Shown here one piece after another: positions 53,725 to 61,718 of a stretch of DNA of 64,000 nt. The translations under genes were made by a program, and so were the position numbers. The notes under the pieces are model-generated. The model worked only from the letters and a program-made list of their open reading frames with translations. It was not told the DNA's origin and did not search any database. Origin of the DNA: CAYJAZ01 sp964368455 (lineage in GTDB: Bacteria > Desulfobacterota > Desulfovibrionia > Desulfovibrionales > Desulfovibrionaceae); assembly GCA_964368455.1 (NCBI GenBank), contig CAYJAZ010000009.1, positions 1 to 64,000 on the forward strand, given 5' to 3'. Within the stretch, counting starts at the first letter, position 1. Each line of letters starts with the position of its first letter.

Positions 53725-54729
53725 ATGCCTAAAACCTATATCATAGCGGAAATATCAGCCAATCACAATGGTTCGATAGTTCGAGCAGAAAATATCATAA
53801 AAGCTGCTGCACAAGCAGGGGCTGATGCTATTAAGTTACAAACATATACAGCAGATACCATAACAATTCCTTGTGAAAATGATTTTTTTCAAATCAAAGG
53901 CACTTTATGGAATGGACAGACATTACATAAACTTTATCAAGAAGCATATACCCCTTGGGAATGGACGCCTCGTTTAATGGCCTATGCAAAAGATTTGGGC
54001 TTAGATTGTTTTTCCTCACCCTTTGACTTTTCTGCTGTTGACTTTTTAGAGCAATGCAGCATGGAAAAATATAAAATTGCTTCACCTGAACTTATAGATA
54101 TTCCACTTATCAAGAAAATTGCACAAACAAAGAAAGCTGTAATAATGTCAACTGGCATGGGAACATTAGCTGAAATAGACGAAGCTGTTCGCACTTTACG
54201 TGAAAATGGAAATACTGATTTGACTTTATTAAAATGCACCACAGCTTACCCTGCACCCGTTGAAGAAGCAAATTTGCTCACAATTCCACATTTAGCACAA
54301 GCTTTCAATTGTAAAGTTGGGCTTTCTGATCATACTATGGGTTCAGCCGTTGCAGTAGGTGCTATTGCGCTTGGTGCTTGTGTTGTTGAAAAACACTTCA
54401 CACTTGCTCGTGCTGACGGAGGCCCTGACGGAGCTTTTAGCATGGAGCCACACGAATTTAAACAAATGGTTCAAGATATACGCATTGTTGAAAAAGCTTT
54501 GGGCAAAGTGAATTATGAACGCACAGAAAAAGAACAAGGCAGTGTTTGTTTTAGACGTTCACTCTTTATTGTAAAAGACATAAAAAAAGGCGAAAAATTC
54601 ACTAGTGAAAATGTACGTTCTATCCGCCCGGGACATGGTTTGCACACAAGATATTTAGATGTAATTTTAGGCAAAACTGCTAAAAGCGATTTCATAAAGG
54701 GAACACCGCTTTCATGGGATATGGTATAG
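53725..54729 (+). CDS. pseI: Pseudaminic acid synthase
   Basis: The 334-aa protein condenses phosphoenolpyruvate with 2,4-diacetamido-2,4,6-trideoxy-altrose. NeuB-fold motifs are IAEISANHNGSIVRAENI, AIKLQTYTADTI, YTPWEWTPRLMAYAKDLGL, CFSSPFDFSAVDFLEQ, KIASPELIDIPLI and VGLSDHTMGSAVAVGAIALG. A C-terminal SAF domain spans about 275-334 (RRSLFIVKDIKKGEKFTSEN; GHGLHTRYLDVILGK). AAAGGA fits ATG 53725, 36 nt inside the longest frame. It is the last gene of the plus-strand island and faces the minus-strand genes. Confidence 0.93.
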   Translation: MPKTYIIAEISANHNGSIVRAENIIKAAAQAGADAIKLQTYTADTITIPCENDFFQIKGTLWNGQTLHKLYQEAYTPWEWTPRLMAYAKDLGLDCFSSPFDFSAVDFLEQCSMEKYKIASPELIDIPLIKKIAQTKKAVIMSTGMGTLAEIDEAVRTLRENGNTDLTLLKCTTAYPAPVEEANLLTIPHLAQAFNCKVGLSDHTMGSAVAVGAIALGACVVEKHFTLARADGGPDGAFSMEPHEFKQMVQDIRIVEKALGKVNYERTEKEQGSVCFRRSLFIVKDIKKGEKFTSENVRSIRPGHGLHTRYLDVILGKTAKSDFIKGTPLSWDMV

Positions 54730-54740
54730 TAAAAAACAAA

Positions 54741-55658
54741 TCAAAGAAGCTTTGTTCTGCCCGCTAGTATCCAATAAATAGTTTCTTCAAGTGTGTATTT
54801 AGCTTTCCAGTTAAACTTTGTGTTAAACTTATTACAATCAAGCTTTATCTTTGTATTTATGTCTTTTTCTTGTAAGTTTATTGTAATTTCTTTGCTATAT
54901 TCTTGTGCAAGAATTTTTCTTATACTTTGTGCAATGTGCATAATATCATAGTGTTCGTCAGAGCCTAAATTATACACATTTTCAATATTTTCATGCCTTG
55001 AAGAAAATGAAGAAAGTGAATCAAGCAAAAAAATTATCGCATTTATTGCATCTCTAGTGTCTAGATACGAAAAAATCTGTGCTCCGCCAACAATAGTAAT
55101 TTCATTTTTTTCTAGTGCAGCTTCTATCATTTTATTTACTATTCTTTCTTTTAAAAAAGGCGAAAGCAAGCTTGCCAAGCGTATATGTGTTATTTTTGTT
55201 TCTGAATTTTCACAAATTTCATTACCAAGCTCTTCGCAAGCATATTTTGCAATGCCGTAAAAGTCAAAAGGATTGGGAATATCACTTTCTACAGAAGGAA
55301 TTTCTCTCAGATTTCCATAGATACTTTGTGAGGAAACATGTACAATATTTTTAACCCTTGCTTCCTTGGCTTTTTTAAAAATTTCTTTTGAAAAATCAAT
55401 ACTTTTTACTAAATCATTTCCATTTTGCGTTCTTGCAAATGCAAGATGTAAAACACAATCAAGATCTTTGAAATCGATTTTATTCTTATAGAAATCTTCT
55501 TCATTAAAAAAATTAAGAGTTTCATAGCTTTCAAACTCTTTTATTAAATTTTCTTTTTGTGTGCTAAGAGCTTTAATAGTATATTTTTTAGGTAGAGCTT
55601 TCAGCAAAAGACGACCAAGAGTTCCGCCTGCCCCTGTGATTAAAATATTTTTGTTCAT
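54741..55658 (-). CDS. NAD-dependent epimerase/dehydratase
   Basis: A 305-aa extended SDR. The NAD-binding ILITGAGGTLGRLLLKAL starts at residue 5, then LHLAFARTQNG, VHVSSQSIYG (catalytic Ser) and FYGIAKYACEELGNE (Y-x3-K), and a C-terminal NLGSDEHYDIMHIAQSIRKI. It is probably a nucleotide-sugar epimerase, reductase or dehydratase. It overlaps the GT29-like gene by 4 nt (ATGA) and ends the minus-strand island 11 nt from pseI. Confidence 0.85.
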   Translation of the reverse strand: MNKNILITGAGGTLGRLLLKALPKKYTIKALSTQKENLIKEFESYETLNFFNEEDFYKNKIDFKDLDCVLHLAFARTQNGNDLVKSIDFSKEIFKKAKEARVKNIVHVSSQSIYGNLREIPSVESDIPNPFDFYGIAKYACEELGNEICENSETKITHIRLASLLSPFLKERIVNKMIEAALEKNEITIVGGAQIFSYLDTRDAINAIIFLLDSLSSFSSRHENIENVYNLGSDEHYDIMHIAQSIRKILAQEYSKEITINLQEKDINTKIKLDCNKFNTKFNWKAKYTLEETIYWILAGRTKLL

Positions 55659-56743
55659 ATAAACTTTTCTCCACCATGCTCTAGCAAAAACTTCAACATA
55701 ACATTTTTTTCAACATCAAAATCATGATAGTCCACAGGCACATAAGAGGTATTTCTGTTGAAATACAATTTTTCATTTTCAAAATTATGCATAAAATGAA
55801 AACCGTATAAATCTATATTCTCAAATGAACCAAGCACATTATAAAGATGAAGAATAAAATCACTGCCACTTGTAAGAGAAATATTTATTCCTAGTTCTTT
55901 CCAAGCATATTGGGCAGTTTTATCACCATATTTTTGACATTTTTTATCAAGAACTGAGTAAAGATTTTCAATTCCACTTTCATCTCTGAAAAAATAGCAA
56001 TCAAATCGCCATAAAGTGAATAAAAGATCAGGTTTTCTATATCTGAGAAAATTTTTACAACCTACTGTATTTACCCAAATATCTGTTCTTTTTCCATAAT
56101 CTTTTTCAAAGCCTTTATCTGTGCCTTGGCTAAACCTTACAACTATATCATGGCTATCGATTTCTTTGCCTCTGCCCTTACCCTTTTCGTAAGGGCCATT
56201 TGCAACAACAGCAATACTCTTTCCTCGCACAAGCTTTTCAAACTCTTGATTTTGCTCTGCTTCCATTAATTTTTCATGTATTAATGCAGATTTTTCTATC
56301 AACTCATTTGTATAATTTTGCTTATGGAAATAGTGTGCAACATAAGGATAATCTTCAACATTTTCTAATTGATGATAATAATAATATCTTCTTGAAAGAA
56401 ATTCTATCTTTTCATGCAAGTTGTTTTCTAAAAGAATTGTAAGATACAAGAGCCACAATCTATTATTTTCTGAACGCCAGCAATACATTGATACTTCAAG
56501 TCTTTCAAAGGAATGTAATAAATCTTTGCTAAAACCTTGAAATTTATATTCAGCCAAAAGCATTTCATAATTATGTGCACGCATTTTAGGCACTATATAT
56601 TGTGCCATTTTATCGAAACATTCTTTAGGTTTCGCTTTGTATTCGTTCATGAATCTTTCTAAATTATCAACTTTTTCACGCAAGATTTTATTTTCTTCTT
56701 GTAGTTGTATCAATATTTTTTTGCTTTTGCTCTTTTTTTTCAT
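55655..56743 (-). CDS. GT29 (sialyltransferase)-like protein, candidate nonulosonic acid transferase
   Basis: A 362-aa protein with the motif set of family GT29 sialyltransferases. Motif L-like is SIAVVANGPYEKGKGRGKEI-DSHDIVVRF (about 176-203) plus GFEKDYGKRTDIWVN. Motif S-like is SGSDFILHLYNVLG…DLYGFHF (292-317). Motif VS is H340-x4-E345 (YHDFDVEK). The N-terminus (1-40) is a charged coiled coil, and 60-170 is helical; no transmembrane anchor is seen. GGAG precedes the ATG. GT29 enzymes use CMP-sialic acid; next to pseF and pseI, CMP-Pse or a modified form is the logical donor. Function is inferred from motifs and context. Confidence 0.78.
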   Translation of the reverse strand: MKKKSKSKKILIQLQEENKILREKVDNLERFMNEYKAKPKECFDKMAQYIVPKMRAHNYEMLLAEYKFQGFSKDLLHSFERLEVSMYCWRSENNRLWLLYLTILLENNLHEKIEFLSRRYYYYHQLENVEDYPYVAHYFHKQNYTNELIEKSALIHEKLMEAEQNQEFEKLVRGKSIAVVANGPYEKGKGRGKEIDSHDIVVRFSQGTDKGFEKDYGKRTDIWVNTVGCKNFLRYRKPDLLFTLWRFDCYFFRDESGIENLYSVLDKKCQKYGDKTAQYAWKELGINISLTSGSDFILHLYNVLGSFENIDLYGFHFMHNFENEKLYFNRNTSYVPVDYHDFDVEKNVMLKFLLEHGGEKFI

Positions 56744-56753
56744 ATCTTCTCCA

Positions 56754-57989
56754 TTAAAAATTTTTTAGAAAAAGATTTTCGCCATCTTGCGTCAAAACTT
56801 CAAGTTTCTTATTAATTTTTTGTGTGAATTCATTATATTTTTTGCTATTTCCATAGAAGATAATTCTTAGAAAAATTTGCGATAGCTTTCCATACTGATC
56901 TTCAGCTAATTCATCGCCAATAAGATAGGACTGAAAATAACCTAACACATTTTCATCAGCTACAATTTCTTCTAAACCTTGTATTTTATAAATTTTTCCA
57001 GGATTAATTAAACAAGTAATATTATACGCTTGTTCAGCAATAAAAGGAGAAATTTGTGATAAATCCTGTGTAGCTATAGTCATCGAATTTGTAAGAGCAA
57101 AATTTATTAGCATTGCCATAGAACTGTAATCGCAGACTTTTTCTGTGATAAGATGTTCTAAACTTGCAGTAATTCTAAAACCTGGCTCATAAGGAATACA
57201 TTGTCCTTCATCATCCACAAAACATTGAATAAACATTATACCATTTTTAATTTCAAGTTCATCAAACATCTGTGCGAATTTATCATGCAATGCTGTATAG
57301 CTTTTATGAGTGTGAGGAGAAGGAAAAACATAACCATTTGGAAGCTTTATATAACCATCTTTCACTTCAACAACATTTCTGTCTGCCATAAGAGAAAAAT
57401 AACTCTTTCCCTCAACAAAGATGTAAAAAATCGTCGCTTCATTATGGTTCACATATTCTTCAACCAATATATTTTTTGATTTAGAAAATCTTAAAGCCCC
57501 TTCTACAGCTTTATTGTATTCTTCTAAATTATTACAAATTGAAATCCCTCGAGAACCGCTATTATCAACAGGTTTAACAAGAATAGGATAAGTAAAATTT
57601 TCATCTTCAAATTCTTTGACATTTGGAATTTCAAATTTTTTGCAATATTCTCTAAATAATTTCTTATTTGTTGTAAATTCTATTTGTTTTGGAGTGAGGT
57701 AGCAAGGTAGATTTGCCTTTGTACAGATTTCATAATAAGCAGGAAGAAGAGAATCAGCAAAACCAGTAATAACACCATCTATTTGGTGTTCTTTTATTAA
57801 AGCTACAATTGTATCTACATCAGTTGCGTCGGCTAAGAAAGCAAAATCTGCACTTTTTTTTGCTGGCGATGTAGGGCTATAGTCAACTACATAGACTGTA
57901 GCGCCATATTTTTGGCCCACATCAATTATTTGCTCCATAAGCTTTGTAGCACCTAAGATTAAAAGCTTTTTCCCATGCCATTTATACAT
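56754..57989 (-). CDS. ATP-grasp ligase-like protein
   Basis: A 411-aa ATP-grasp protein: the N-terminal Rossmann-like LLILGATKLMEQIIDVGQKY, then YPILVKPVDNSGSRGISIC, NILVEEYVNHNEATIFYIFV, QCIPYEPGFRITASLEH. The layout is like the 51117 gene and the carbamoyl-phosphate-synthase-type amide ligases of glycan clusters. GGAGC supports the start. It lies 10 nt upstream of the GT29-like gene. Likely joins a carboxylate and an amine; substrate unknown. Confidence 0.8.
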   Translation of the reverse strand: MYKWHGKKLLILGATKLMEQIIDVGQKYGATVYVVDYSPTSPAKKSADFAFLADATDVDTIVALIKEHQIDGVITGFADSLLPAYYEICTKANLPCYLTPKQIEFTTNKKLFREYCKKFEIPNVKEFEDENFTYPILVKPVDNSGSRGISICNNLEEYNKAVEGALRFSKSKNILVEEYVNHNEATIFYIFVEGKSYFSLMADRNVVEVKDGYIKLPNGYVFPSPHTHKSYTALHDKFAQMFDELEIKNGIMFIQCFVDDEGQCIPYEPGFRITASLEHLITEKVCDYSSMAMLINFALTNSMTIATQDLSQISPFIAEQAYNITCLINPGKIYKIQGLEEIVADENVLGYFQSYLIGDELAEDQYGKLSQIFLRIIFYGNSKKYNEFTQKINKKLEVLTQDGENLFLKNF

Positions 57990-58016
57990 AAAAAAGCTCC
58001 AATATTAAAAATCTAC

Positions 58017-60101
58017 TTACCATGCCTTTACTTCTTCTTTTTTTATTTGCCCTTGCATATACTTATTCACTAATAAAATAATTCTATCTAAATCATTCTT
58101 ACTGTAACGTTGATCACAAGGCAGCAACACAATCTCAGAAAGTCCATTGTATGATGTATTTTGTGTTTTTTGCCCTAAAGAAAGAGGGTGAATATTTTGA
58201 TTTGCTAAGAGTGTGAGTAAAACATCTTTTGGCAAAACTTGCGATTTATTATAGGGTATGCGAATTGGATACGCATAAGGAGCAAAATCAACTCTTTCGT
58301 CTTTCCAAAGAGCAAATTCCATTAAATGCTTTGCCAAATATTCCCAATTTTCTTTACGTTTTTGTGCTAAAGGTAAAAGCGGGATACGCTTCAATATATC
58401 AATTGTTAATTGAGAGCATGCATTTTGTGGCAATTCTTCTTTTTCGATAATTTTATTGTAAGTCAAAATATCTTGGGTAGATAGATGCATTGTTTCCATG
58501 CGTTTTACTGCTAATTCCAAAAATTCAAAATAATGTGCAGAATGTATGGCTTTTTGTTTTGGCTGTAAAACACTCATCCCCTTGCCCACAAGCAATGCAC
58601 CATCAGGCACGCCCAAAAGGTTTTTTGGAAAATAAATACACGCGTCTGCCTTTGAAGCAGTTTCAATAGACAAGGCTTGGCTTCTGTCTTCAATCCAAAT
58701 AATATCTTTGCTTGCCAGTAAGGCGTCTTCAAAATTTTGTGAAAGAGCTTTTCCAAAAGGAGCAAAAGTCAGCACTACTTCTCGAGCTTTTACTTCATTA
58801 AGAAAAGATGGATCGACATTAAATTCTCTATCTACAGCATAGAATTTCGGCATTAATCTCAATGGTTTTATGAGATTTTGATTAAAATAGGGAAAATACG
58901 AAGGCAACCAAATATCCTTACATCCATGATGCCATAAAAAAGCCATTAATGCCTGTATATTATTACTAAAAGCAGCGTATTCCTCATCTTGAACCCAAGA
59001 TGTAAAAACGCTGTCTTCAATACTTGGAATAGACTGTATATCAAGTTCAAAAAATGAACCTATAGCATTTTCTCTGTCTGTATTTTCATCAGATATTGTC
59101 CCACTTCTTTCGCTTGATTGCCATGGTGGAGAAAAAGTTCTTTCTTCTGGATAAACTAAACGTAAAGCATCAAGCATAATAGCATTTTCAAGCACAGGCT
59201 TTTCAAAATATCTTTTATAATTGATATACAATTGCTTAATTTCTTCAAATTGGCTTGTCTGCATATAATGACTCACGAGATTACGCAAAACAAGAAGATT
59301 TCTTTCTCTTATTTGCAAAGTGAAGCGATAAGAAAAAAATCTATCCATTTCTTCATAAACATATATCCAATCTTCGTATTTTTTTTGTGCAAATAGGCCT
59401 TTATTTATAGTTTGAAGCCATGAATATCCACCTTCATGCCTTCTCCATACGCTCATATCTTCATTAAAATATTTAATTTTGCCCTCTACAGCGTGGAGCA
59501 TAAAAAGAAAATGATCAAGAAGCATATTTAACGTAAACCAATCTGGCAAACCATCTGTAAATCTCCAGCGAAAAACAACTGAAGAAGTTTGAAAAAAGTA
59601 GTTTGAAATAGCTTCATCTGCATAGAAAATACCATCTTTAATACGCTCTTCGTCAAAAGTCATATCTTTGTAAATAAATACTTTTTCTTGCGAAGCTCTT
59701 TTTTCTGTATTCATATCGAGCATTTGCACTTTATGGCAAGCAACAGAGAAAGTCGGATTCTTTTCAAGAAAATCTACTTGCTTTTGTAGTTTTTCCTCGC
59801 TTATCCAATAATCGTCTCCCTCGCAAAAAGCTACATATTTTCCTCTGATACGTTTCAAGCCTTCTAATAAATTTTTGGAAGTCTTAGTATTATGTTCTTG
59901 AAATGAAAGTATAATATTAGAATGCTTCTCAGCATATTTTTGCACTATTTCACGTGTTCCATCATTCGAACAATCATCGCATACAATAATTTCAAAAGGA
60001 AAATCAGTTTTCTGCATAAGACAAGAGTCAAGAGCTTCACTAATATAAAATGCGTGATTATATGTTGCCATGAATATGCTGATTAAAGGGCTTTCTTGCA
60101 T
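58017..60101 (-). CDS. Family 2 glycosyltransferase fused to a degenerate DegT-like domain (paralogue)
   Basis: A 694-aa protein, the same length as the product of 34625-36709 and collinear with it. The GT2 part has LISIFMATYNHAFYISEALD, VCDDCSNDGTREIVQ and CEGDDYW. Near-identical blocks in the two include ADEAISNYFFQTSSVVFRW, FTLQIRER, LLDHFLFMLHAVEGKIKYF and LLGVPDG(A/T)LLVGKG. In the aminotransferase-like part, IIWIEDRSQAL keeps the Asp, but the lysine position in IYFPKNLLGVPDG is Asn. Thus both copies lost the catalytic Lys independently of each other in residue choice. GGAAT precedes the ATG. Position next to a true DegT aminotransferase gene is notable. Confidence 0.75.
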   Translation of the reverse strand: MQESPLISIFMATYNHAFYISEALDSCLMQKTDFPFEIIVCDDCSNDGTREIVQKYAEKHSNIILSFQEHNTKTSKNLLEGLKRIRGKYVAFCEGDDYWISEEKLQKQVDFLEKNPTFSVACHKVQMLDMNTEKRASQEKVFIYKDMTFDEERIKDGIFYADEAISNYFFQTSSVVFRWRFTDGLPDWFTLNMLLDHFLFMLHAVEGKIKYFNEDMSVWRRHEGGYSWLQTINKGLFAQKKYEDWIYVYEEMDRFFSYRFTLQIRERNLLVLRNLVSHYMQTSQFEEIKQLYINYKRYFEKPVLENAIMLDALRLVYPEERTFSPPWQSSERSGTISDENTDRENAIGSFFELDIQSIPSIEDSVFTSWVQDEEYAAFSNNIQALMAFLWHHGCKDIWLPSYFPYFNQNLIKPLRLMPKFYAVDREFNVDPSFLNEVKAREVVLTFAPFGKALSQNFEDALLASKDIIWIEDRSQALSIETASKADACIYFPKNLLGVPDGALLVGKGMSVLQPKQKAIHSAHYFEFLELAVKRMETMHLSTQDILTYNKIIEKEELPQNACSQLTIDILKRIPLLPLAQKRKENWEYLAKHLMEFALWKDERVDFAPYAYPIRIPYNKSQVLPKDVLLTLLANQNIHPLSLGQKTQNTSYNGLSEIVLLPCDQRYSKNDLDRIILLVNKYMQGQIKKEEVKAW

Positions 60102-60152
60102 ATATCAAAATTCCTTATTGTCTTGTGGTATTTCTCTGTGCCAAACAGTTTT

Positions 60153-61226
60153 TTATAAAACCGATTTCACAATTTTTACAATTCGTAAAACTGCATCATT
60201 ATCAAGACTTGCATAAAGTGGCAAACAAAGAATACGGCGTGAAATATCTTCTGAAACAGGGCAAGGCTGGTAATCTACATAAGGAAGAGTATTAAGGCTT
60301 GGATAAAAATATCTTCTTGGATAAATTTCTTCTTTTGCTAATGCATCTATGACACGCAAAAGCTCTTCTTCATTTGAAAAAAGAAGAGGATAGTAGCAAT
60401 AATTGTGTTCCAAAGCTTCTTGTTTTTTTTGCCTTCCAAGCATAGGAAGATTTTCTGTATAAACATCTGAAACTCTTTTTCTTTCTTTCAGAATAGGCAT
60501 AATATAAGGGAAATTTGCTAAACCCATAGCCGCATGAAATTCAGAAAGTTTTGCATTTATCCCAAGGCAAACATGATCATCATTATTATGCCCAAATCTT
60601 TTTTGCAATTCTAATTTTTCAGCAACAGCAGCGTCTTTGATAACACAAGCTCCCCCCTCAACAGTGTGAAATAATTTTGTTGAATGAAAAGAAAGAGTTG
60701 AAATATCGCCATAATCGAGTAAAGATTTATTTTTATACCTAACCCCAAAAGCGTGGGCTGCATCATATATCACTTTTAAATTGTATTTATTTGCTATTTC
60801 TTCAATTTTTTCAACATTACAAGCATATCCAAAAACATGAACTGCTAAGATAGCCTTTGTTTTTTCTGTAATTGCAGCCTCTATTTTATCCGCGTCAATG
60901 GTGAAATCATCACTATTTATATCAACAAAAACAGGTGTGCATTTTTGCCAAAGAATTGCCGAAAGCGTTGCTACATAAGAAAAAGGGCTTGTTATAACTT
61001 CTCCCTCTGAAATATCTAAAGCAGATAAAGCCAATTGTAAGGCTATTGTGCCATTTGAAACACATTGTAATTCTTTGACATTTAAAAAATTTTTTAATTT
61101 ATCTTGTAATTCATGAAGGCATGAACCCTGATTTGTCAATATATTATTCTGCCAAAGTCTATCAAGATATAAGAGGTATTCTTCTTGCGGAGGCAAAAAA
61201 GATTTTGTTACATAAATTTTTTCCAT
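60153..61226 (-). CDS. DegT/DnrJ/EryC1 family sugar aminotransferase
   Basis: A 357-aa PLP enzyme resembling dTDP-4-amino-4,6-dideoxy-sugar transaminases (VioA/FdtB group). It has YVTKSFLPPQEEYLLYLDRL, SNGTIALQLALSALDISEGE, FSYVATLSAILWQKCTPVFV, VHVFGYACNVEKIEEIA, IYDAAHAFGV (Asp) and LSFHSTKLFHTVEGGACV (catalytic Lys). It converts a 4-keto sugar to the 4-amino sugar with glutamate. The ATG at 61226 (GAGTG upstream) is preferred to a TTG seven codons earlier. It is the first gene of the minus-strand island. No 4,6-dehydratase specific for it is adjacent, so its keto-sugar comes from elsewhere. Confidence 0.88.
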   Translation of the reverse strand: MEKIYVTKSFLPPQEEYLLYLDRLWQNNILTNQGSCLHELQDKLKNFLNVKELQCVSNGTIALQLALSALDISEGEVITSPFSYVATLSAILWQKCTPVFVDINSDDFTIDADKIEAAITEKTKAILAVHVFGYACNVEKIEEIANKYNLKVIYDAAHAFGVRYKNKSLLDYGDISTLSFHSTKLFHTVEGGACVIKDAAVAEKLELQKRFGHNNDDHVCLGINAKLSEFHAAMGLANFPYIMPILKERKRVSDVYTENLPMLGRQKKQEALEHNYCYYPLLFSNEEELLRVIDALAKEEIYPRRYFYPSLNTLPYVDYQPCPVSEDISRRILCLPLYASLDNDAVLRIVKIVKSVL

Positions 61227-61551
61227 TTTTGAGTCACTCTTTTTCAAATGTATATATATCTTAACGACATTTTATAGATTTCAATTATATGTTGAAGTTT
61301 TTTTATGGGAAGCCTTTATTATAATACTTTTATATCATTCATTTTTTTCTTAGTAGAGAATATCTGTATTATTCTCATAAATTACGAATTTGTCAAGATT
61401 TTTATTCATTTATCAAAGCTAGAGGGCAAATAAGGCTTGTCCAAAATCAAAATTTTGTGAAAGTATTTTATAAAATCGTCATGCTCGCACAATTCATACA
61501 TATTGCATGTGCAAGCTATCTCCCTATTTTTTTTTATCTTTCTATTTTTAT
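61227..61551. other. Intergenic region between the glycan island and the autotransporter
   Basis: AT-rich divergent gap of 492 nt in total, up to 61718. On the minus strand a TATAAT (complement of 61284-61289) could be the -10 of the DegT gene, but no matching -35 is clear. No genes, RNAs or mobile-element ends seen. The plus-strand promoter at 61552 is listed separately. Confidence 0.5.
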
Positions 61552-61580
61552 TTGGCAATTATCTTTATTTATAGTATAAT
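61552..61580 (+). promoter_or_regulatory. Sigma-70 promoter of the autotransporter gene
   Basis: TTGGCA (61552-61557), exactly 17 nt, TATAAT (61575-61580). It leaves a leader of about 130 nt that contains a small hairpin GCCAA/TTGGC at 61667-61681. Confidence 0.75.
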
Positions 61581-61718
61581 CTCAATAAGGACATATATAT
61601 CGTTTTGCCACCTAACAGTTTTAGTTGGAATAATTTTTGCAATTTCACACTACTTATGTAAAAACCGCCAACTCTTTTGGCATGACTTAGAAAACAAATA
61701 AATAAAAAGGATAGTTTT

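Noticed and set aside
54730..54760. AACAAA/TTTGTT repeat between pseI and the epimerase gene as a terminator
   Set aside because: Only 6 AT-rich pairs overlapping the epimerase stop, and no T-run; too weak to call.
61507..61701. 64-codon hydrophobic ORF upstream of the autotransporter
   Set aside because: It spans the -35/-10 promoter and the leader, has no ribosome site, and its hydrophobicity follows from T-rich sequence.
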